A stretch of 64,000 nt of DNA from Sphingomonas sp. CL5.1 (GTDB lineage Bacteria; Pseudomonadota; Alphaproteobacteria; Sphingomonadales; Sphingomonadaceae), in assembly GCF_013344685.1 (NCBI RefSeq), contig NZ_CP050137.1, forward strand, positions 872,001 to 936,000, given 5' to 3'. Position numbers and translations under genes: made by a program. The notes beneath the pieces are model-generated. The model did not search any database and was not told the origin of the DNA. It was given only the letters and a program-made list of their open reading frames with translations. Numbering within the stretch: the first letter of the stretch is position 1; each line of letters opens with the position of its first letter. Shown here piece after piece: positions 52,990 through 61,952 of this stretch.

Positions 52990-53535
52990 ATGACGAGAAG
53001 GACGGGAACAGGCGTGGGATTCCTCGACAGGTTGCGCGGCAGATTCGGCAAGACGCCGGACCGGGATGCGGCGCTGCCGCTGTATCGGGCGGTGGTGGCG
53101 CGCGCGCGCCAGCCGCACTGGTATCTGGAGGGCGCGGTGCCCGACACGCTCGACGGGCGATTCGACATGGTGGCGGCGATCGCCGCCTTCGTGCTGCTGC
53201 GGCTGGAGGACGATCCGGCGGCGGCGCAGATGAGCGCGCACCTCACCGAGCGGTTTATCGACGACATGGACGCGCAGGTGCGCCAGATCGGCTTCGGCGA
53301 CATGGTGGTGGGCAAGCAGGTCGGGCGGATGATGGGGATGCTCGGCGGGCGGCTCGGCGCCTATCGCGAGGGTGTGGCCGAGGGCACGCTGGACGAGGCG
53401 CTGGCGCGCAACCTGTGGCGGGGCGAACCGCCCGCCGCTGCCGCGGTGGCGCATGTCCGCGACCGTCTGCTCGCGTTCCACGCCGCGCTGAAAGCGGTGC
53501 CGCTCGACGCGCTCGACCGGGGAGAATTGCCATGA
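52990..53535 (+). CDS. Ubiquinol-cytochrome c chaperone family protein
   Basis: CBP3-type chaperone for assembly of the cytochrome bc1 complex, 181 residues. The domain starts near residue 25 with A-L-P-L-Y-R-A-V-V-A-R-A-R and has W-Y-L-E-G-A-V-P-D-T-L-D-G-R-F-D near residue 44. Near residue 94 it has D-D-M-D-A-Q-V-R-Q-I-G-F-G-D, the family's most conserved part. A GTG at 53014 could be the real start, since the first residues are not conserved. It overlaps the DUF177 gene by 4 nt, a pairing frequent in alphaproteobacteria. Confidence 0.9.
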   Translation: MTRRTGTGVGFLDRLRGRFGKTPDRDAALPLYRAVVARARQPHWYLEGAVPDTLDGRFDMVAAIAAFVLLRLEDDPAAAQMSAHLTERFIDDMDAQVRQIGFGDMVVGKQVGRMMGMLGGRLGAYREGVAEGTLDEALARNLWRGEPPAAAAVAHVRDRLLAFHAALKAVPLDALDRGELP

Positions 53536-54047
53536 TGCCGGAGTTTTCCCGTCCCGAGCGGCTCGACACGATCGGCGGCGAGCCGCGCGAGGTGACGATC
53601 TCCGCCGACGCCGGGGAACGCCGCCGGCTCGCCGCGCGCTTCGGGCTGGTCGGGATCGAGCGGCTGGAGGCGACCTTCACGATCCGCCGCGACATCGCCG
53701 GCATCCGCGCCGACGGCCGCGTCACGGCGGCGGTGACGCAGGCGTGCTCGGTGACCGGCGACCCGCTGCCGGCGACGGTGGACGAGGCGGTCGCGCTGCG
53801 CTTCGTCCCGCCAGGCGAATCGGGCGAGGAAATCGAGCTGGACGAGAACGCGCTCGACACGATCGAGATCGAGGGCGGCGCGATCGACCTCGGCGAAGCG
53901 GCGGCGGAGACGCTGGCGCTGGCGCTCGATCCCTTTCCGCGCGGCCCGCGCGCGGCGGAGGCGCTGCGCGAGGCCGGCGTGGCGGCGGAGGATCAGGCCG
54001 GCCCGTTCGGCGCGCTCGCGGCGTTGAAGGGGAAATTGGGGAAGTAG
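53532..54047 (+). CDS. yceD: DUF177 (YceD-like) protein
   Basis: YceD/DUF177 protein of 171 residues, linked in many bacteria and plants to 23S rRNA accumulation. Characteristic parts are V-T-Q-A-C-S-V-T-G-D-P-L near residue 68, with the single conserved Cys, and E-I-E-G-G-A-I-D-L-G-E-A-A-A-E near residue 115. P-F-P-R-G-P near residue 137 follows. In many genomes rpmF and plsX follow; here the next gene is on the opposite strand, so that link is absent. It is coupled to the bc1 chaperone by ATGA. Confidence 0.9.
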   Translation: MMPEFSRPERLDTIGGEPREVTISADAGERRRLAARFGLVGIERLEATFTIRRDIAGIRADGRVTAAVTQACSVTGDPLPATVDEAVALRFVPPGESGEEIELDENALDTIEIEGGAIDLGEAAAETLALALDPFPRGPRAAEALREAGVAAEDQAGPFGALAALKGKLGK

Positions 54048-54062
54048 CGCGAAAAGTCGCGC

Positions 54063-54602
54063 TCAGTCCGCCCCCGGCCCCAGCGCGGCGTCCACATCGC
54101 GCGGGCGGACGAATCGGGTGAGCGTCGCGCGGCCCGGCGCGGCATCGCCCCAGTCGTCGATGTCGAAGGTGAGTTCCGCCAGCGTCGCGGTGGGGTATTT
54201 CTCCTCCACCTCCTCGCGCAGCGCCCCGCCGCCGTGCGGCACGAGCAGCAGCACCAGATCCTCCAGCCCCGGATTGTGGCCGACCAGCAGCAGACGTTCC
54301 GCATCGCCCGGCGTCTCGCGCACCACGTCGAGCAGCATCGCGGAGGAGGCGAGATAGATGCGCCGGTCCCACGCCGGGTCGATCGGCGCGCCATAACCGG
54401 CGGCGACCTCCCCGATCGTCTCGACGACGCGCACCGCCGGCGAGGCGACGACATGATCGAAGGCGAGGCCGAGCGCGCGCATGTGCCGCCCCATCGCCTT
54501 GGCGGCGCGATGCCCCTTGGCATTCAGCGGGCGATCGAAATCGCGCGCGACCGGATCGTCCCACCCGGATTTGGCGTGGCGCAGCAGCGTCAGCGTCTTC
54601 AC
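54063..54602 (-). CDS. SixA-like histidine phosphatase
   Basis: Histidine-phosphatase superfamily protein of 179 residues. The catalytic L-L-R-H-A-K-S sets H9 as phosphorylated residue. The second histidine lies in L-V-G-H-N-P-G-L-E near residue 109, and V-V-A-S-P-A-V-R near residue 51 completes the pocket. The branch with R-H-A-K-S-x-W matches SixA-type phosphohistidine phosphatases. The substrate, perhaps a phosphotransfer protein, is not indicated by neighbours. It is 15 nt after the helicase gene. Confidence 0.9.
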   Translation of the reverse strand: MKTLTLLRHAKSGWDDPVARDFDRPLNAKGHRAAKAMGRHMRALGLAFDHVVASPAVRVVETIGEVAAGYGAPIDPAWDRRIYLASSAMLLDVVRETPGDAERLLLVGHNPGLEDLVLLLVPHGGGALREEVEEKYPTATLAELTFDIDDWGDAAPGRATLTRFVRPRDVDAALGPGAD

Positions 54603-54617
54603 GAGGGGAATTCTCCG

Positions 54618-57329
54618 TCAGTTCGGGTCGGCGGGAGCAGCCTCATGCCCCAGACGCGCGCCGGAGGAAAGACGCTGCCGCACCCGCGCGATCGCTTCGT
54701 CGAGCGGCACGCGCGCGATCGCCACGCCCGGCGGGAAGGCGGAAAGCTGCCGCGACGGCATCGCCGCCGAGAGCAACACGAATGCCCCGCGATCCCGCGC
54801 CGAGCGGATCAGCCGCCCGAACGCCTGCGCCAGCCGCGCGCGCACGATGCGGTCGTCATAGGCGCTGCCGCCGCCCGCCAGCCGCCGCGCGGCGTGGAGC
54901 ACGCTCGGCTTGGGCCACGGCACGCCCTCCATCACCACCAGCCGCAGCGAATCGCCCGGCACGTCCATGCCGTCGCGCAACGCATCGGTGCCGAGCAGCG
55001 AGGCGTGCGGATCGTCACGGAAGATATCGACCAACGTGCCCGTGTCGATCGGATCGACGTGCTGCGCGTGGAGCGGCAGGCCGGCGCGCGCCAGCCGGTC
55101 GGCGATCGCGGCATGGACGCCGCGCAGCCGGCGGATCGCGGTGAACAGCCCGAGCGTGCCGCCGCCCGCCGCCTCGATCAGCCGCGCATAGGCGTTGGCG
55201 AGCGCGGCCTGATCGCCGCGCTTCACGTCGGTGACGATCAGCACCTCGGCGCAGGCGGCGTAATCGAACGGGCTGGCCGCCTCGAATCGCTCCGGCGGCA
55301 TGGAGAGATGCGGCGCGCCGACCCGCGCCTCCGCAGTGTGCCAGTCGCCCCCGGCGGTGAGCGTGGCGGAGGTGACGAGCGCGCCGTGCGCGGGCTTCAG
55401 CACCACCTCCGCGAAAGGCCGCGTCGGATCGAGCCAGTGGCGGTGGAGGCCGATGTCGAACTCGCGCCCCTCAATCCGGTCCACCGCCAGCCAGTCGACG
55501 AAATCGGCATCGGCCGGCCCGCCGATCCGCGCGAGCAGTGACAGCCACGCCGCCACCGTCTCCGCGCGCCAGCCGAGCGAGGCGATCGCGCCCTCGATCC
55601 GCGCGCGCGCCTGCCCATCCATCCAGTCCGGCGCCTCGGCCAGCACCGCCTCCAGCCGTTTGCCGAGCGTCACCAACGGGCGGAGCAAGGCGTCGAGCGC
55701 CTGCGCGGCCGGGCCGGCGGCGTCGATCAGCGCGGGCGGCGGCTCGGCGATCTCGGTCTCTAGCCCATAGCCAGCATCGCCCGGCTGCTCCGCGCGGGCA
55801 TAGACCACGCCGCGCACCGCCGCGAGCAACGCCTCGACCGGGCCGAACGGCGCGCCCTCCGCCAGCCGCGCCAGCCAGCCGTCGCTCGTCAGCGCCTGCG
55901 CCGCCGTCACCGCGTCTCCGATGGCGCGCCCGCCCGCCTCGTCATAGCTCGCCACGTCGGACAATCGCGCCGCCAGCCCACGCCGCCGCCCCCGCCCGCT
56001 TCCCTCCGGGCCGAGCACCCAGCGGCGCAGCTCGATCGCCTCCTGCCCCGTCAGCGCGGTGGAGAACATCGCGTCGGCGGCGTCGAACAGGTGATGGCCC
56101 TCGTCGAACACGTAGCGCGTCGGGCGAGTCGCGGTTTCCCGCCCGCGCGCGGCGTTGACCATCACCAAGGCATGATTGGCGATGACGATATCCGCCTCCA
56201 CCGAGGCGCGCGCGGCATGCTCGATGAAGCATTTCCGGTAATGCGGGCAGCCGGCATAGACGCACTCGCCGCGCCGGTCGGTCAGCGCCGCCGTGCCGTT
56301 GCGGCGGAACAGGGTGACGAGCCAGCCGGGCAGGTCGCCCCCCACCATGTCGCCATCCGCGCTATAGGCCGCCCAGCGCGCCACCATCTGCGCGAGGATC
56401 GCCGCGCGGCCGGAGAACCCGCCCTGCAACGCATCCTCCAGGTTGAGCAGGCAAAGGTAGTTCTCGCGTCCCTTGCGGGTGACGACGCGCGCCTTGCGCA
56501 CGGTCGCATCGGGATGGAGCCGCACCGTCTCGTGCGAAAGCTGGCGTTGCAGCGCCTTGGTATAGGTGCTGATCCACACCGCGCCCTGCGCCTGCTCCGC
56601 CCACAGCGAGGCGGGGGCGAGATACCCGAGCGTCTTGCCGATCCCCGTCCCCGCCTCCGCCAGCACGAGATTGGGCGATTCGCGCGCGACTCGCGGGGCG
56701 AAGGCATCGGCGGCGGCATCGGCATAAGCGCGCTGGCCGGGGCGCGGCTCGCGGTTCGCGCCGGTGAGGCGCGCCAGCCGCTCCTGCACCGCATCGCCGT
56801 CGAGCGCGATCGTGCGCGGCATCGGACGCGGCGCGGCTTCCTCCCATTCCGGCAGACGTGAGAACAGCCAGCGCTCCGCATCGCGCGGCCGCACGATGCG
56901 GTCGGCGAGCAGTGGTGCCCACGGCCAGCGCAGGCGGAACAGCGTTTGCGCAGCGGTCCATGCGCCCTCACGCTCGGGCCAGTCGCCCTCGGGAATCGCG
57001 AGCAGCCGCGCTGCGGCCGCCAGCAGGAAGGGCGCGACCGCCGCGTCATTCTCGGGCGGCTCCAGCCCGGCGGCGGCGGCGAGCCCCTTGGGCGTCGGCA
57101 CCATGAATTGCGCCGGCCGCAGGAAAGCGAACAGCTCCAGCAGGTCCAGCCCCGAAAGCTCGCCATAGCCGAGTCGCTGCCCGATCAACGGCGCGTTGAG
57201 CAGGATCACCGGCGTATCGGCGGCGATGCGGATCGCCTCCCCGCGCCCGATCGCGCGCACCTTCCCGGCCTCGGCGATCCACACGCCGGAATGGCTGGCA
57301 TGCAGCGCGGGATAAGGGAGAACGGTCAC
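54618..57329 (-). CDS. dinG: DinG/XPD-family ATP-dependent DNA helicase
   Basis: Superfamily-2 iron-sulphur helicase of 903 residues, likely for repair or R-loop removal. Walker A is A-E-A-G-T-G-I-G-K-T near residue 227. Four cysteines for a 4Fe-4S cluster appear in Y-L-C-L near 291, C-V-Y-A-G-C near 355 and K-C near 363. The DEAH-type box is F-D-E-G-H-H near residue 409. The C-terminal helicase part holds V-V-M-E-G-V-P-W-P-K-P near residue 805. The first 190 residues are an extra N-terminal domain without recognised motif, typical of alphaproteobacterial DinG-like proteins. Confidence 0.92.
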   Translation of the reverse strand: MTVLPYPALHASHSGVWIAEAGKVRAIGRGEAIRIAADTPVILLNAPLIGQRLGYGELSGLDLLELFAFLRPAQFMVPTPKGLAAAAGLEPPENDAAVAPFLLAAAARLLAIPEGDWPEREGAWTAAQTLFRLRWPWAPLLADRIVRPRDAERWLFSRLPEWEEAAPRPMPRTIALDGDAVQERLARLTGANREPRPGQRAYADAAADAFAPRVARESPNLVLAEAGTGIGKTLGYLAPASLWAEQAQGAVWISTYTKALQRQLSHETVRLHPDATVRKARVVTRKGRENYLCLLNLEDALQGGFSGRAAILAQMVARWAAYSADGDMVGGDLPGWLVTLFRRNGTAALTDRRGECVYAGCPHYRKCFIEHAARASVEADIVIANHALVMVNAARGRETATRPTRYVFDEGHHLFDAADAMFSTALTGQEAIELRRWVLGPEGSGRGRRRGLAARLSDVASYDEAGGRAIGDAVTAAQALTSDGWLARLAEGAPFGPVEALLAAVRGVVYARAEQPGDAGYGLETEIAEPPPALIDAAGPAAQALDALLRPLVTLGKRLEAVLAEAPDWMDGQARARIEGAIASLGWRAETVAAWLSLLARIGGPADADFVDWLAVDRIEGREFDIGLHRHWLDPTRPFAEVVLKPAHGALVTSATLTAGGDWHTAEARVGAPHLSMPPERFEAASPFDYAACAEVLIVTDVKRGDQAALANAYARLIEAAGGGTLGLFTAIRRLRGVHAAIADRLARAGLPLHAQHVDPIDTGTLVDIFRDDPHASLLGTDALRDGMDVPGDSLRLVVMEGVPWPKPSVLHAARRLAGGGSAYDDRIVRARLAQAFGRLIRSARDRGAFVLLSAAMPSRQLSAFPPGVAIARVPLDEAIARVRQRLSSGARLGHEAAPADPN

Positions 57330-57445
57330 GACCGCCGGTTAGAACAAATGCGAAACCCACGCCAGCCCATGCACCTTGGGGTGGATTCCCGTCCCCCCGT
57401 GTGCTTTAGGCCGCCCGTTTCCTATATGGTGAGGCCACGCATCCC

Positions 57446-58645
57446 ATGAACATCCATGAATATCAGGCCAAGGAACTGCTCGCGAAGTTCGGCGTCCCCG
57501 TTCCCGCCGGCTATGCCGCGATGACCGTCGACGAGGCGGTCGAGGCTTCGAAGAAGCTTCCGGGGCCGCTCTATGTCGTCAAGGCGCAAATCCACGCCGG
57601 CGGCCGCGGCAAGGGCAAGTTCAAGGAGCTGCCGGCCGACGCCAAGGGCGGCGTCCGCCTCGCCAAAACGGCCGAGGAAGTGCGCGCCGCCGCCGCCGAC
57701 ATGCTCGGCAACACGCTCGTCACGGTGCAGACCGGCGAGCACGGCAAGCAGGTCAACCGCCTCTACGTCACTGACGGCGTGGACATCGCCAAGGAATTCT
57801 ACCTCGCGGTGCTGGTCGATCGCGCCACCGGCCGCGTCGCCTTCGTCGTCTCCACCGAGGGCGGCATGGACATCGAGACGGTCGCACACGACACGCCGGA
57901 GAAGATCCATACCTTCGACGTCGATCCCGCGACCGGTTTCATGCCGCATCACGGCCGCGCCGTCGCCAACGCGCTGGGCCTGACCGGCGACCTCGCCAAG
58001 CAGGCCGAGAAGCTCGCCTCGAAGGTGTATGACGCCTTCCTCGGCACCGACGCCTCGCAGATCGAGATCAACCCGCTCGCCGTCACCGACGACGGCAAGC
58101 TGATGGTGCTCGACGCGAAGGTCGGCTTCGACGGCAATGCGATGTTCCGCCACAAGGACCTCGCCGAGCTGCGCGACGAGACGGAGGAGGACCCGGCCGA
58201 GCTGGAAGCCTCCAAATACGATCTCGCCTATATCAAGCTCGACGGCGACATCGGCTGCATGGTGAACGGCGCCGGCCTCGCCATGGCGACGATGGACATC
58301 ATCAAGCTCAACGGCATGTTCCCGGCCAACTTCCTCGACGTGGGCGGCGGCGCCACCACCGAGAAGGTGACGGCGGCGTTCAAGATCATCCTCGCCGATC
58401 CGGCGGTGAAGGGCATCCTCGTCAATATCTTCGGCGGGATCATGCGCTGCGACACGATCGCCGAAGGCATCGTCGCGGCGGCGAAGGAAGTGAACCTCTC
58501 GGTGCCGCTGGTCGTGCGGCTCGAGGGCACCAATGTCGAGCAGGGCAAGGCGATCCTCGCCGGCTCCGGCCTCGCGATCGTCCCGGCCAACGATCTGGGC
58601 GATGCGGCGAGGAAGATCGTCGCCGAGGTGAAGAAGGCGGCCTAA
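57446..58645 (+). CDS. sucC: Succinyl-CoA synthetase beta subunit
   Basis: TCA-cycle enzyme subunit with the ATP-grasp and CoA-ligase domains, 399 residues. Marks are N-I-H-E-Y-Q-A-K at the start, H-A-G-G-R-G-K near residue 50, E-I-N-P-L-A near residue 208, and the C-terminal [14 protein letters not shown] near residue 327. The alpha-subunit gene sucD is not next to it. A strong terminator at 58715 closes the unit, so sucC is monocistronic here. Confidence 0.98.
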   Translation: MNIHEYQAKELLAKFGVPVPAGYAAMTVDEAVEASKKLPGPLYVVKAQIHAGGRGKGKFKELPADAKGGVRLAKTAEEVRAAAADMLGNTLVTVQTGEHGKQVNRLYVTDGVDIAKEFYLAVLVDRATGRVAFVVSTEGGMDIETVAHDTPEKIHTFDVDPATGFMPHHGRAVANALGLTGDLAKQAEKLASKVYDAFLGTDASQIEINPLAVTDDGKLMVLDAKVGFDGNAMFRHKDLAELRDETEEDPAELEASKYDLAYIKLDGDIGCMVNGAGLAMATMDIIKLNGMFPANFLDVGGGATTEKVTAAFKIILADPAVKGILVNIFGGIMRCDTIAEGIVAAAKEVNLSVPLVVRLEGTNVEQGKAILAGSGLAIVPANDLGDAARKIVAEVKKAA

Positions 58646-58714
58646 TCCGCGCGCGCGAGCAGCGTCGCTGCCCGCGAGACGAGCAGGGCCGGCCCGCATC
58701 CGCCGGTCCAGGAA

Positions 58715-58752
58715 AAGGGGCGGGAACCCGATAGCGGGTTTTCCCGCCCCTT
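58715..58752 (+). terminator. Terminator of sucC
   Basis: A strong hairpin with arms of 16 and 18 nt (AAGGGGCGGGAACCCG and its complement with a 2-nt bulge) and an ATAG loop, 70 nt after the sucC stop. The T content after the stem is low (TTCG), so the stem strength carries the call. Confidence 0.75.
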
Positions 58753-58754
58753 CG

Positions 58755-58967
58755 CTATTTCGCGGATGGCACGCCCTCTTCGCTGATGCTCTTGTTGACG
58801 GCCGCTGCCATCGCGATGTTCCGGGCGAGGCCGGTCGGGTCGCTGCCGCCCTTCACGATGACACCCTCGATCGGTTGGCTTCGGTTTCGGGCCGCCGATG
58901 CCTCGACGCACTTTCCGCCCTTGATGGCGATACCCGGAATCGGATTGCCGCGCGCCGCGCCAAAGGT
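58755..58967 (-). pseudogene. Possible decayed reading frame between sucC and etfB
   Basis: Within the 408-bp gap a minus-strand frame of 70 codons ends in TAG and opens at an in-frame TGA with no good start codon. Its translation is protein-like in composition and unlike the Arg-rich shadow frames. It contains two similar pieces, P-G-I-A-I-K-G-G and E-G-V-I-V-K-G-G, followed by R-N-I-A-M-A-A-A-V-N-K-S-I-S-E-E-G. It may be the 3' remnant of a small gene; I do not recognise the family. The rest of the gap holds the sucC terminator and probably the etfB promoter. Confidence 0.3.
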
Positions 58968-59068
58968 TCACCCGATCCCCCCGAAAGGACGTTTGGGCTG
59001 GACTCACGTCGATTCTGCTGCATTAGCGAACCCACTGTTCGAAGATAGCGCCAATGGAGACACAGCCG

Positions 59069-59818
59069 ATGAAGGTGCTGGTTCCGGTCAAGCGAGTGCT
59101 TGACTATAATGTGAAGCCTCGCGTGAAGGCGGACGGGTCGGGCGTCGACCTCGCCAACGTGAAGATGTCGATGAACCCGTTCGACGAGATCGCGGTCGAG
59201 GAAGCGATCCGCCTGAAGGAAAAGGGCGTCGCGACCGAGATCGTCGCGGTGTCGATCGGCGAGGCGAAGTGCCAGGAGACGCTGCGCACCGCGCTGGCGA
59301 TGGGCGCGGACCGCGCGATCCTCGTCCAGACCGACGAGAAGGCCGAGCCGCTGGCGATCGCCAAGATCCTCGCGAAGATCGCGGGCGAGGAGCAGCCGGG
59401 CCTCATCATCCTCGGCAAGCAGGCGATCGACGACGACAACAACCAGACCGGCCAGATGCTCGCCGGCCTGCTCGGCTGGGGTCAGGGCACCTTCGCGTCG
59501 AAGGTCGAGGTTTCGGGCGAGACGGTGAAGGTCACGCGCGAGGTCGACGGCGGGCTTGAGACGGATTCGTTCAAGCTCCCGGCGATCGTCACCACCGATC
59601 TGCGCCTCAACGAGCCGCGCTACGCCTCGCTGCCGAACATCATGAAGGCCAAGTCAAAGCCGCTCGCGACCAAGTCGCCGGCCGATTACGGCGTCGATGT
59701 CGCGCCGCGCCTCACCACGCTCAAGGTGGTCGAGCCGCCGAAGCGCACCGCCGGCGTGAAGGTCGCCGATGTCGATGAGCTGGTCGCGAAACTCAAGGCG
59801 ATGGGAGTGGCGAAGTGA
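59069..59818 (+). CDS. etfB: Electron transfer flavoprotein beta subunit
   Basis: AMP-binding subunit of ETF, which passes electrons from acyl-CoA dehydrogenases to ETF-ubiquinone oxidoreductase. The 249-residue protein starts [10 protein letters not shown] at 59069 with GGAG about 9 nt upstream; an ATG five codons earlier overlaps that ribosome site. Signature parts are [11 protein letters not shown] near residue 38, [14 protein letters not shown] near residue 118 and [11 protein letters not shown] near residue 170. It overlaps etfA by 4 nt. Confidence 0.97.
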   Translation: MKVLVPVKRVLDYNVKPRVKADGSGVDLANVKMSMNPFDEIAVEEAIRLKEKGVATEIVAVSIGEAKCQETLRTALAMGADRAILVQTDEKAEPLAIAKILAKIAGEEQPGLIILGKQAIDDDNNQTGQMLAGLLGWGQGTFASKVEVSGETVKVTREVDGGLETDSFKLPAIVTTDLRLNEPRYASLPNIMKAKSKPLATKSPADYGVDVAPRLTTLKVVEPPKRTAGVKVADVDELVAKLKAMGVAK

Positions 59819-60744
59819 AGACGCTCGTTTGGGTCGAACATGACGGCAGTGCCGTCAAGGACGCCACGCTCTCCGCGGTAACCGCCGCGTCGAAGCTGGG
59901 CGAGGTGCATCTGCTGGTCGCCGGGCAGGGCGTCGGCGCGGTGGCCGATCAGGCCGCGAAGATCGCGGGCGTCGGCAAGGTGCATGTCGCGGACGACGCG
60001 GCTTACGCCCACGCGCTGGCCGAGAATGTCGCGCCGCTGGTCGTCGAGCTGATGGGCCACCATGACGCGTTCGCCGTCCCCGCCACCAGCAACGGCAAGA
60101 ACATCGCGCCGCGCGTCGCCGCGCTGCTCGATGTGATGCAGATCAGCGACGTGCTGTCGGTCGAGGGGCCGGACACGTTCACGCGCCCGATCTACGCCGG
60201 CAACGCAATCGCGACGGTGCAGACCAAGGACGCCAAGAAGGTCATCACCGTGCGCGGCACCGCGTTCGAGAAGGCCGCGCCGGAAGGCGGCTCGGGTACG
60301 GTCGAGGCGGTCGCGGCGACCGGCGACAAGGGTCTCTCGACCTTCGAGGGCCAGGAGATCGCCAAGTCGGAGCGCCCCGAACTCACCTCGGCGAAGATCA
60401 TCGTCTCCGGCGGCCGCGCGCTCCAGAACAGCGAGAACTTCCACGCGATCATCGAGCCGCTCGCCGACAAGCTCGGCGCAGGCGTCGGCGCGAGCCGCGC
60501 GGCGGTGGATGCGGGTTATGTGCCGAACGACTATCAGGTCGGCCAGACCGGCAAGATCGTCGCGCCGGAAGTCTATATCGCGATCGGCATCTCCGGCGCG
60601 ATCCAGCACCTTGCCGGCATGAAGGACTCCAAGACCATCATCGCCATCAACAAGGACGAGGACGCCCCGATCTTCCAGGTCGCCGACATCGGCCTGGTCG
60701 GCGACCTGTTCAAGGTGGTGCCGGAGCTGACGCAGAAGCTGTGA
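59815..60744 (+). CDS. etfA: Electron transfer flavoprotein alpha subunit
   Basis: FAD-binding subunit of ETF, 309 residues. It has a GTG start overlapping the etfB stop (GTGA). The FAD domain holds V-S-G-G-R-A-L near residue 197, [10 protein letters not shown] near 225, G-Q-T-G-K near 243, and [12 protein letters not shown] near 261. It forms the heterodimer with EtfB. Small hairpins and then a strong terminator follow. Confidence 0.98.
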   Translation: MKTLVWVEHDGSAVKDATLSAVTAASKLGEVHLLVAGQGVGAVADQAAKIAGVGKVHVADDAAYAHALAENVAPLVVELMGHHDAFAVPATSNGKNIAPRVAALLDVMQISDVLSVEGPDTFTRPIYAGNAIATVQTKDAKKVITVRGTAFEKAAPEGGSGTVEAVAATGDKGLSTFEGQEIAKSERPELTSAKIIVSGGRALQNSENFHAIIEPLADKLGAGVGASRAAVDAGYVPNDYQVGQTGKIVAPEVYIAIGISGAIQHLAGMKDSKTIIAINKDEDAPIFQVADIGLVGDLFKVVPELTQKL

Positions 60745-60791
60745 GGCATGGAGCCTAGCTCCATGCCGGTGCCTGAGCATATCTAGGCACC
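60745..60791 (+). repeat. Two small hairpins after etfA
   Basis: GGCATGGAG-CCTAG-CTCCATGCC (60745-60767) directly follows the stop codon. GGTGCCT-N10-AGGCACC (60768-60791) comes next. No T tract follows; they may protect the mRNA 3' end upstream of the terminator at 60866. Confidence 0.5.
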
Positions 60792-60865
60792 CAGCCGGCC
60801 AGCCCCGCCACAGCGGCACCCGACGACGCGGGATTAATCCCCGTGCCCGTCCAATGAAAAGAATG

Positions 60866-60905
60866 AAAAGAAGGCGGTGTCCCGGACCGGACGCCGCCTT
60901 CTTTT
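60866..60905 (+). terminator. Terminator of etfBA
   Basis: Arms of 17 nt (AAAAGAAGGCGGTGTCC and its near-complement, one wobble pair) around a 6-nt loop, ending in TTCTTTT. A typical rho-independent terminator. Confidence 0.9.
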
Positions 60906-60927
60906 ATTGAGCGCTTGCCTCGATATA

Positions 60928-60942
60928 GTTGTATGATACAAC
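60928..60942. promoter_or_regulatory. Palindromic operator of the MarR-GNAT gene
   Basis: GTTGTAT-G-ATACAAC is a perfect 15-bp palindrome, 22 bp before the gene's ATG. It overlaps a plausible -10 box (TATGAT, with TTGAGC 19 bp upstream), so binding would block transcription. Autorepression is inferred. Confidence 0.65.
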
Positions 60943-60964
60943 CATATTGGGAGAGGAAGCCGGT

Positions 60965-61909
60965 ATGGAAGCCACCACGCAATTGGTCGAGGATATACGC
61001 GACGTATCGCGTGCGATCGTGCGTCAGTGGGGCTTCATGGGTGGGAGCTTCGCGGGGACCGAGCTTTCGCCATCCGCCGTCCACGCGCTGATCGAGATCG
61101 AGCGCGGCGACCTCACCGCACGTGATCTCGGCACGCGCCTGCGCCTCGAAAAATCCAGCGTGAGCAGGATGTTGCGGAAGCTCATCGACGCAGGTGACAT
61201 CAGCGAGGAAGCGGGCGAGGACGACGGCCGCATGAAAATCCTCTCGCTCACCCCGGAAGGAAAGCGCCGCGTCGCGGCGATCCATGCCTTTGCCGATGCG
61301 CAGGTGATCGAGGCGCTCGGGCGGCTGCGGCCGGAGCAGGCGCGCGCCGTTCTGGAGGGGTTGCGCCTCTACGCAAGCGCGCTCACCGGTGAGGGCGCCG
61401 CGGGGGCGCCTCCCGCCATCGCCATCGCGCGCGGCTATCGCACCGGGCTGGTCGCGCGGGTCACGGAGATGCACGCGCTTTATTATTCCCGCGAAACCGG
61501 CTTCGGCCAGCATTTCGAGAGCGTCGTGGCGACCGGCCTCGCGGACCTGTGCAACAGGCTGGAAAACCCGCGCAACGCCATCTGGTCGGCGCTGCGCGGA
61601 GAAGAGGTGGTCGGCTCGATCTCGATCGACGGCGAGGATCTCGGCGGCGACATCGCGCATTTGCGGTATTTCATCGCGGCGGACGATGCGCGCGGCGCTG
61701 GAGTCGGGCGCAGGTTGCTCTGCGCCGCGATGACCTTCGTCGACGAGCAGGATTTCGCTGAAACCCATTTGTGGACAGTAAGCGGTCTGGCGGCGGCGCG
61801 GCACCTCTACGAGAGCTTCGGCTTCACCTGCGTCGAGCAATGGTCCGGCCGGCAATGGGGGCCGGAGATGACCGAGCAGCGCTTCGTCCGGCCACGCCAA
61901 CACGGATGA
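60965..61909 (+). CDS. MarR-GNAT fusion regulator/acetyltransferase
   Basis: Two-domain protein of 314 residues. The N-terminal winged helix of MarR type covers about residues 1-145, with L-S-P-S-A-V-H-A-L-I-E-I-E near residue 36 and L-R-L-E-K-S-S-V-S-R-M-L-R-K-L near residue 59. The C-terminal GNAT acetyltransferase covers residues 155-310, with the CoA loop D-A-R-G-A-G-V-G-R-R-L-L near residue 242 and A-A-R-H-L-Y-E-S-F-G-F near residue 278. The ATG at 60965 has GAGAGGA upstream. Fusions of this kind often couple sensing of a toxic small molecule with its acetylation; the substrate is unknown. Confidence 0.9.
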   Translation: MEATTQLVEDIRDVSRAIVRQWGFMGGSFAGTELSPSAVHALIEIERGDLTARDLGTRLRLEKSSVSRMLRKLIDAGDISEEAGEDDGRMKILSLTPEGKRRVAAIHAFADAQVIEALGRLRPEQARAVLEGLRLYASALTGEGAAGAPPAIAIARGYRTGLVARVTEMHALYYSRETGFGQHFESVVATGLADLCNRLENPRNAIWSALRGEEVVGSISIDGEDLGGDIAHLRYFIAADDARGAGVGRRLLCAAMTFVDEQDFAETHLWTVSGLAAARHLYESFGFTCVEQWSGRQWGPEMTEQRFVRPRQHG

Positions 61910-61952
61910 GGCGGTGCTGGCGCCGACGGAATCGCATGCTAACCTTGCCCGC

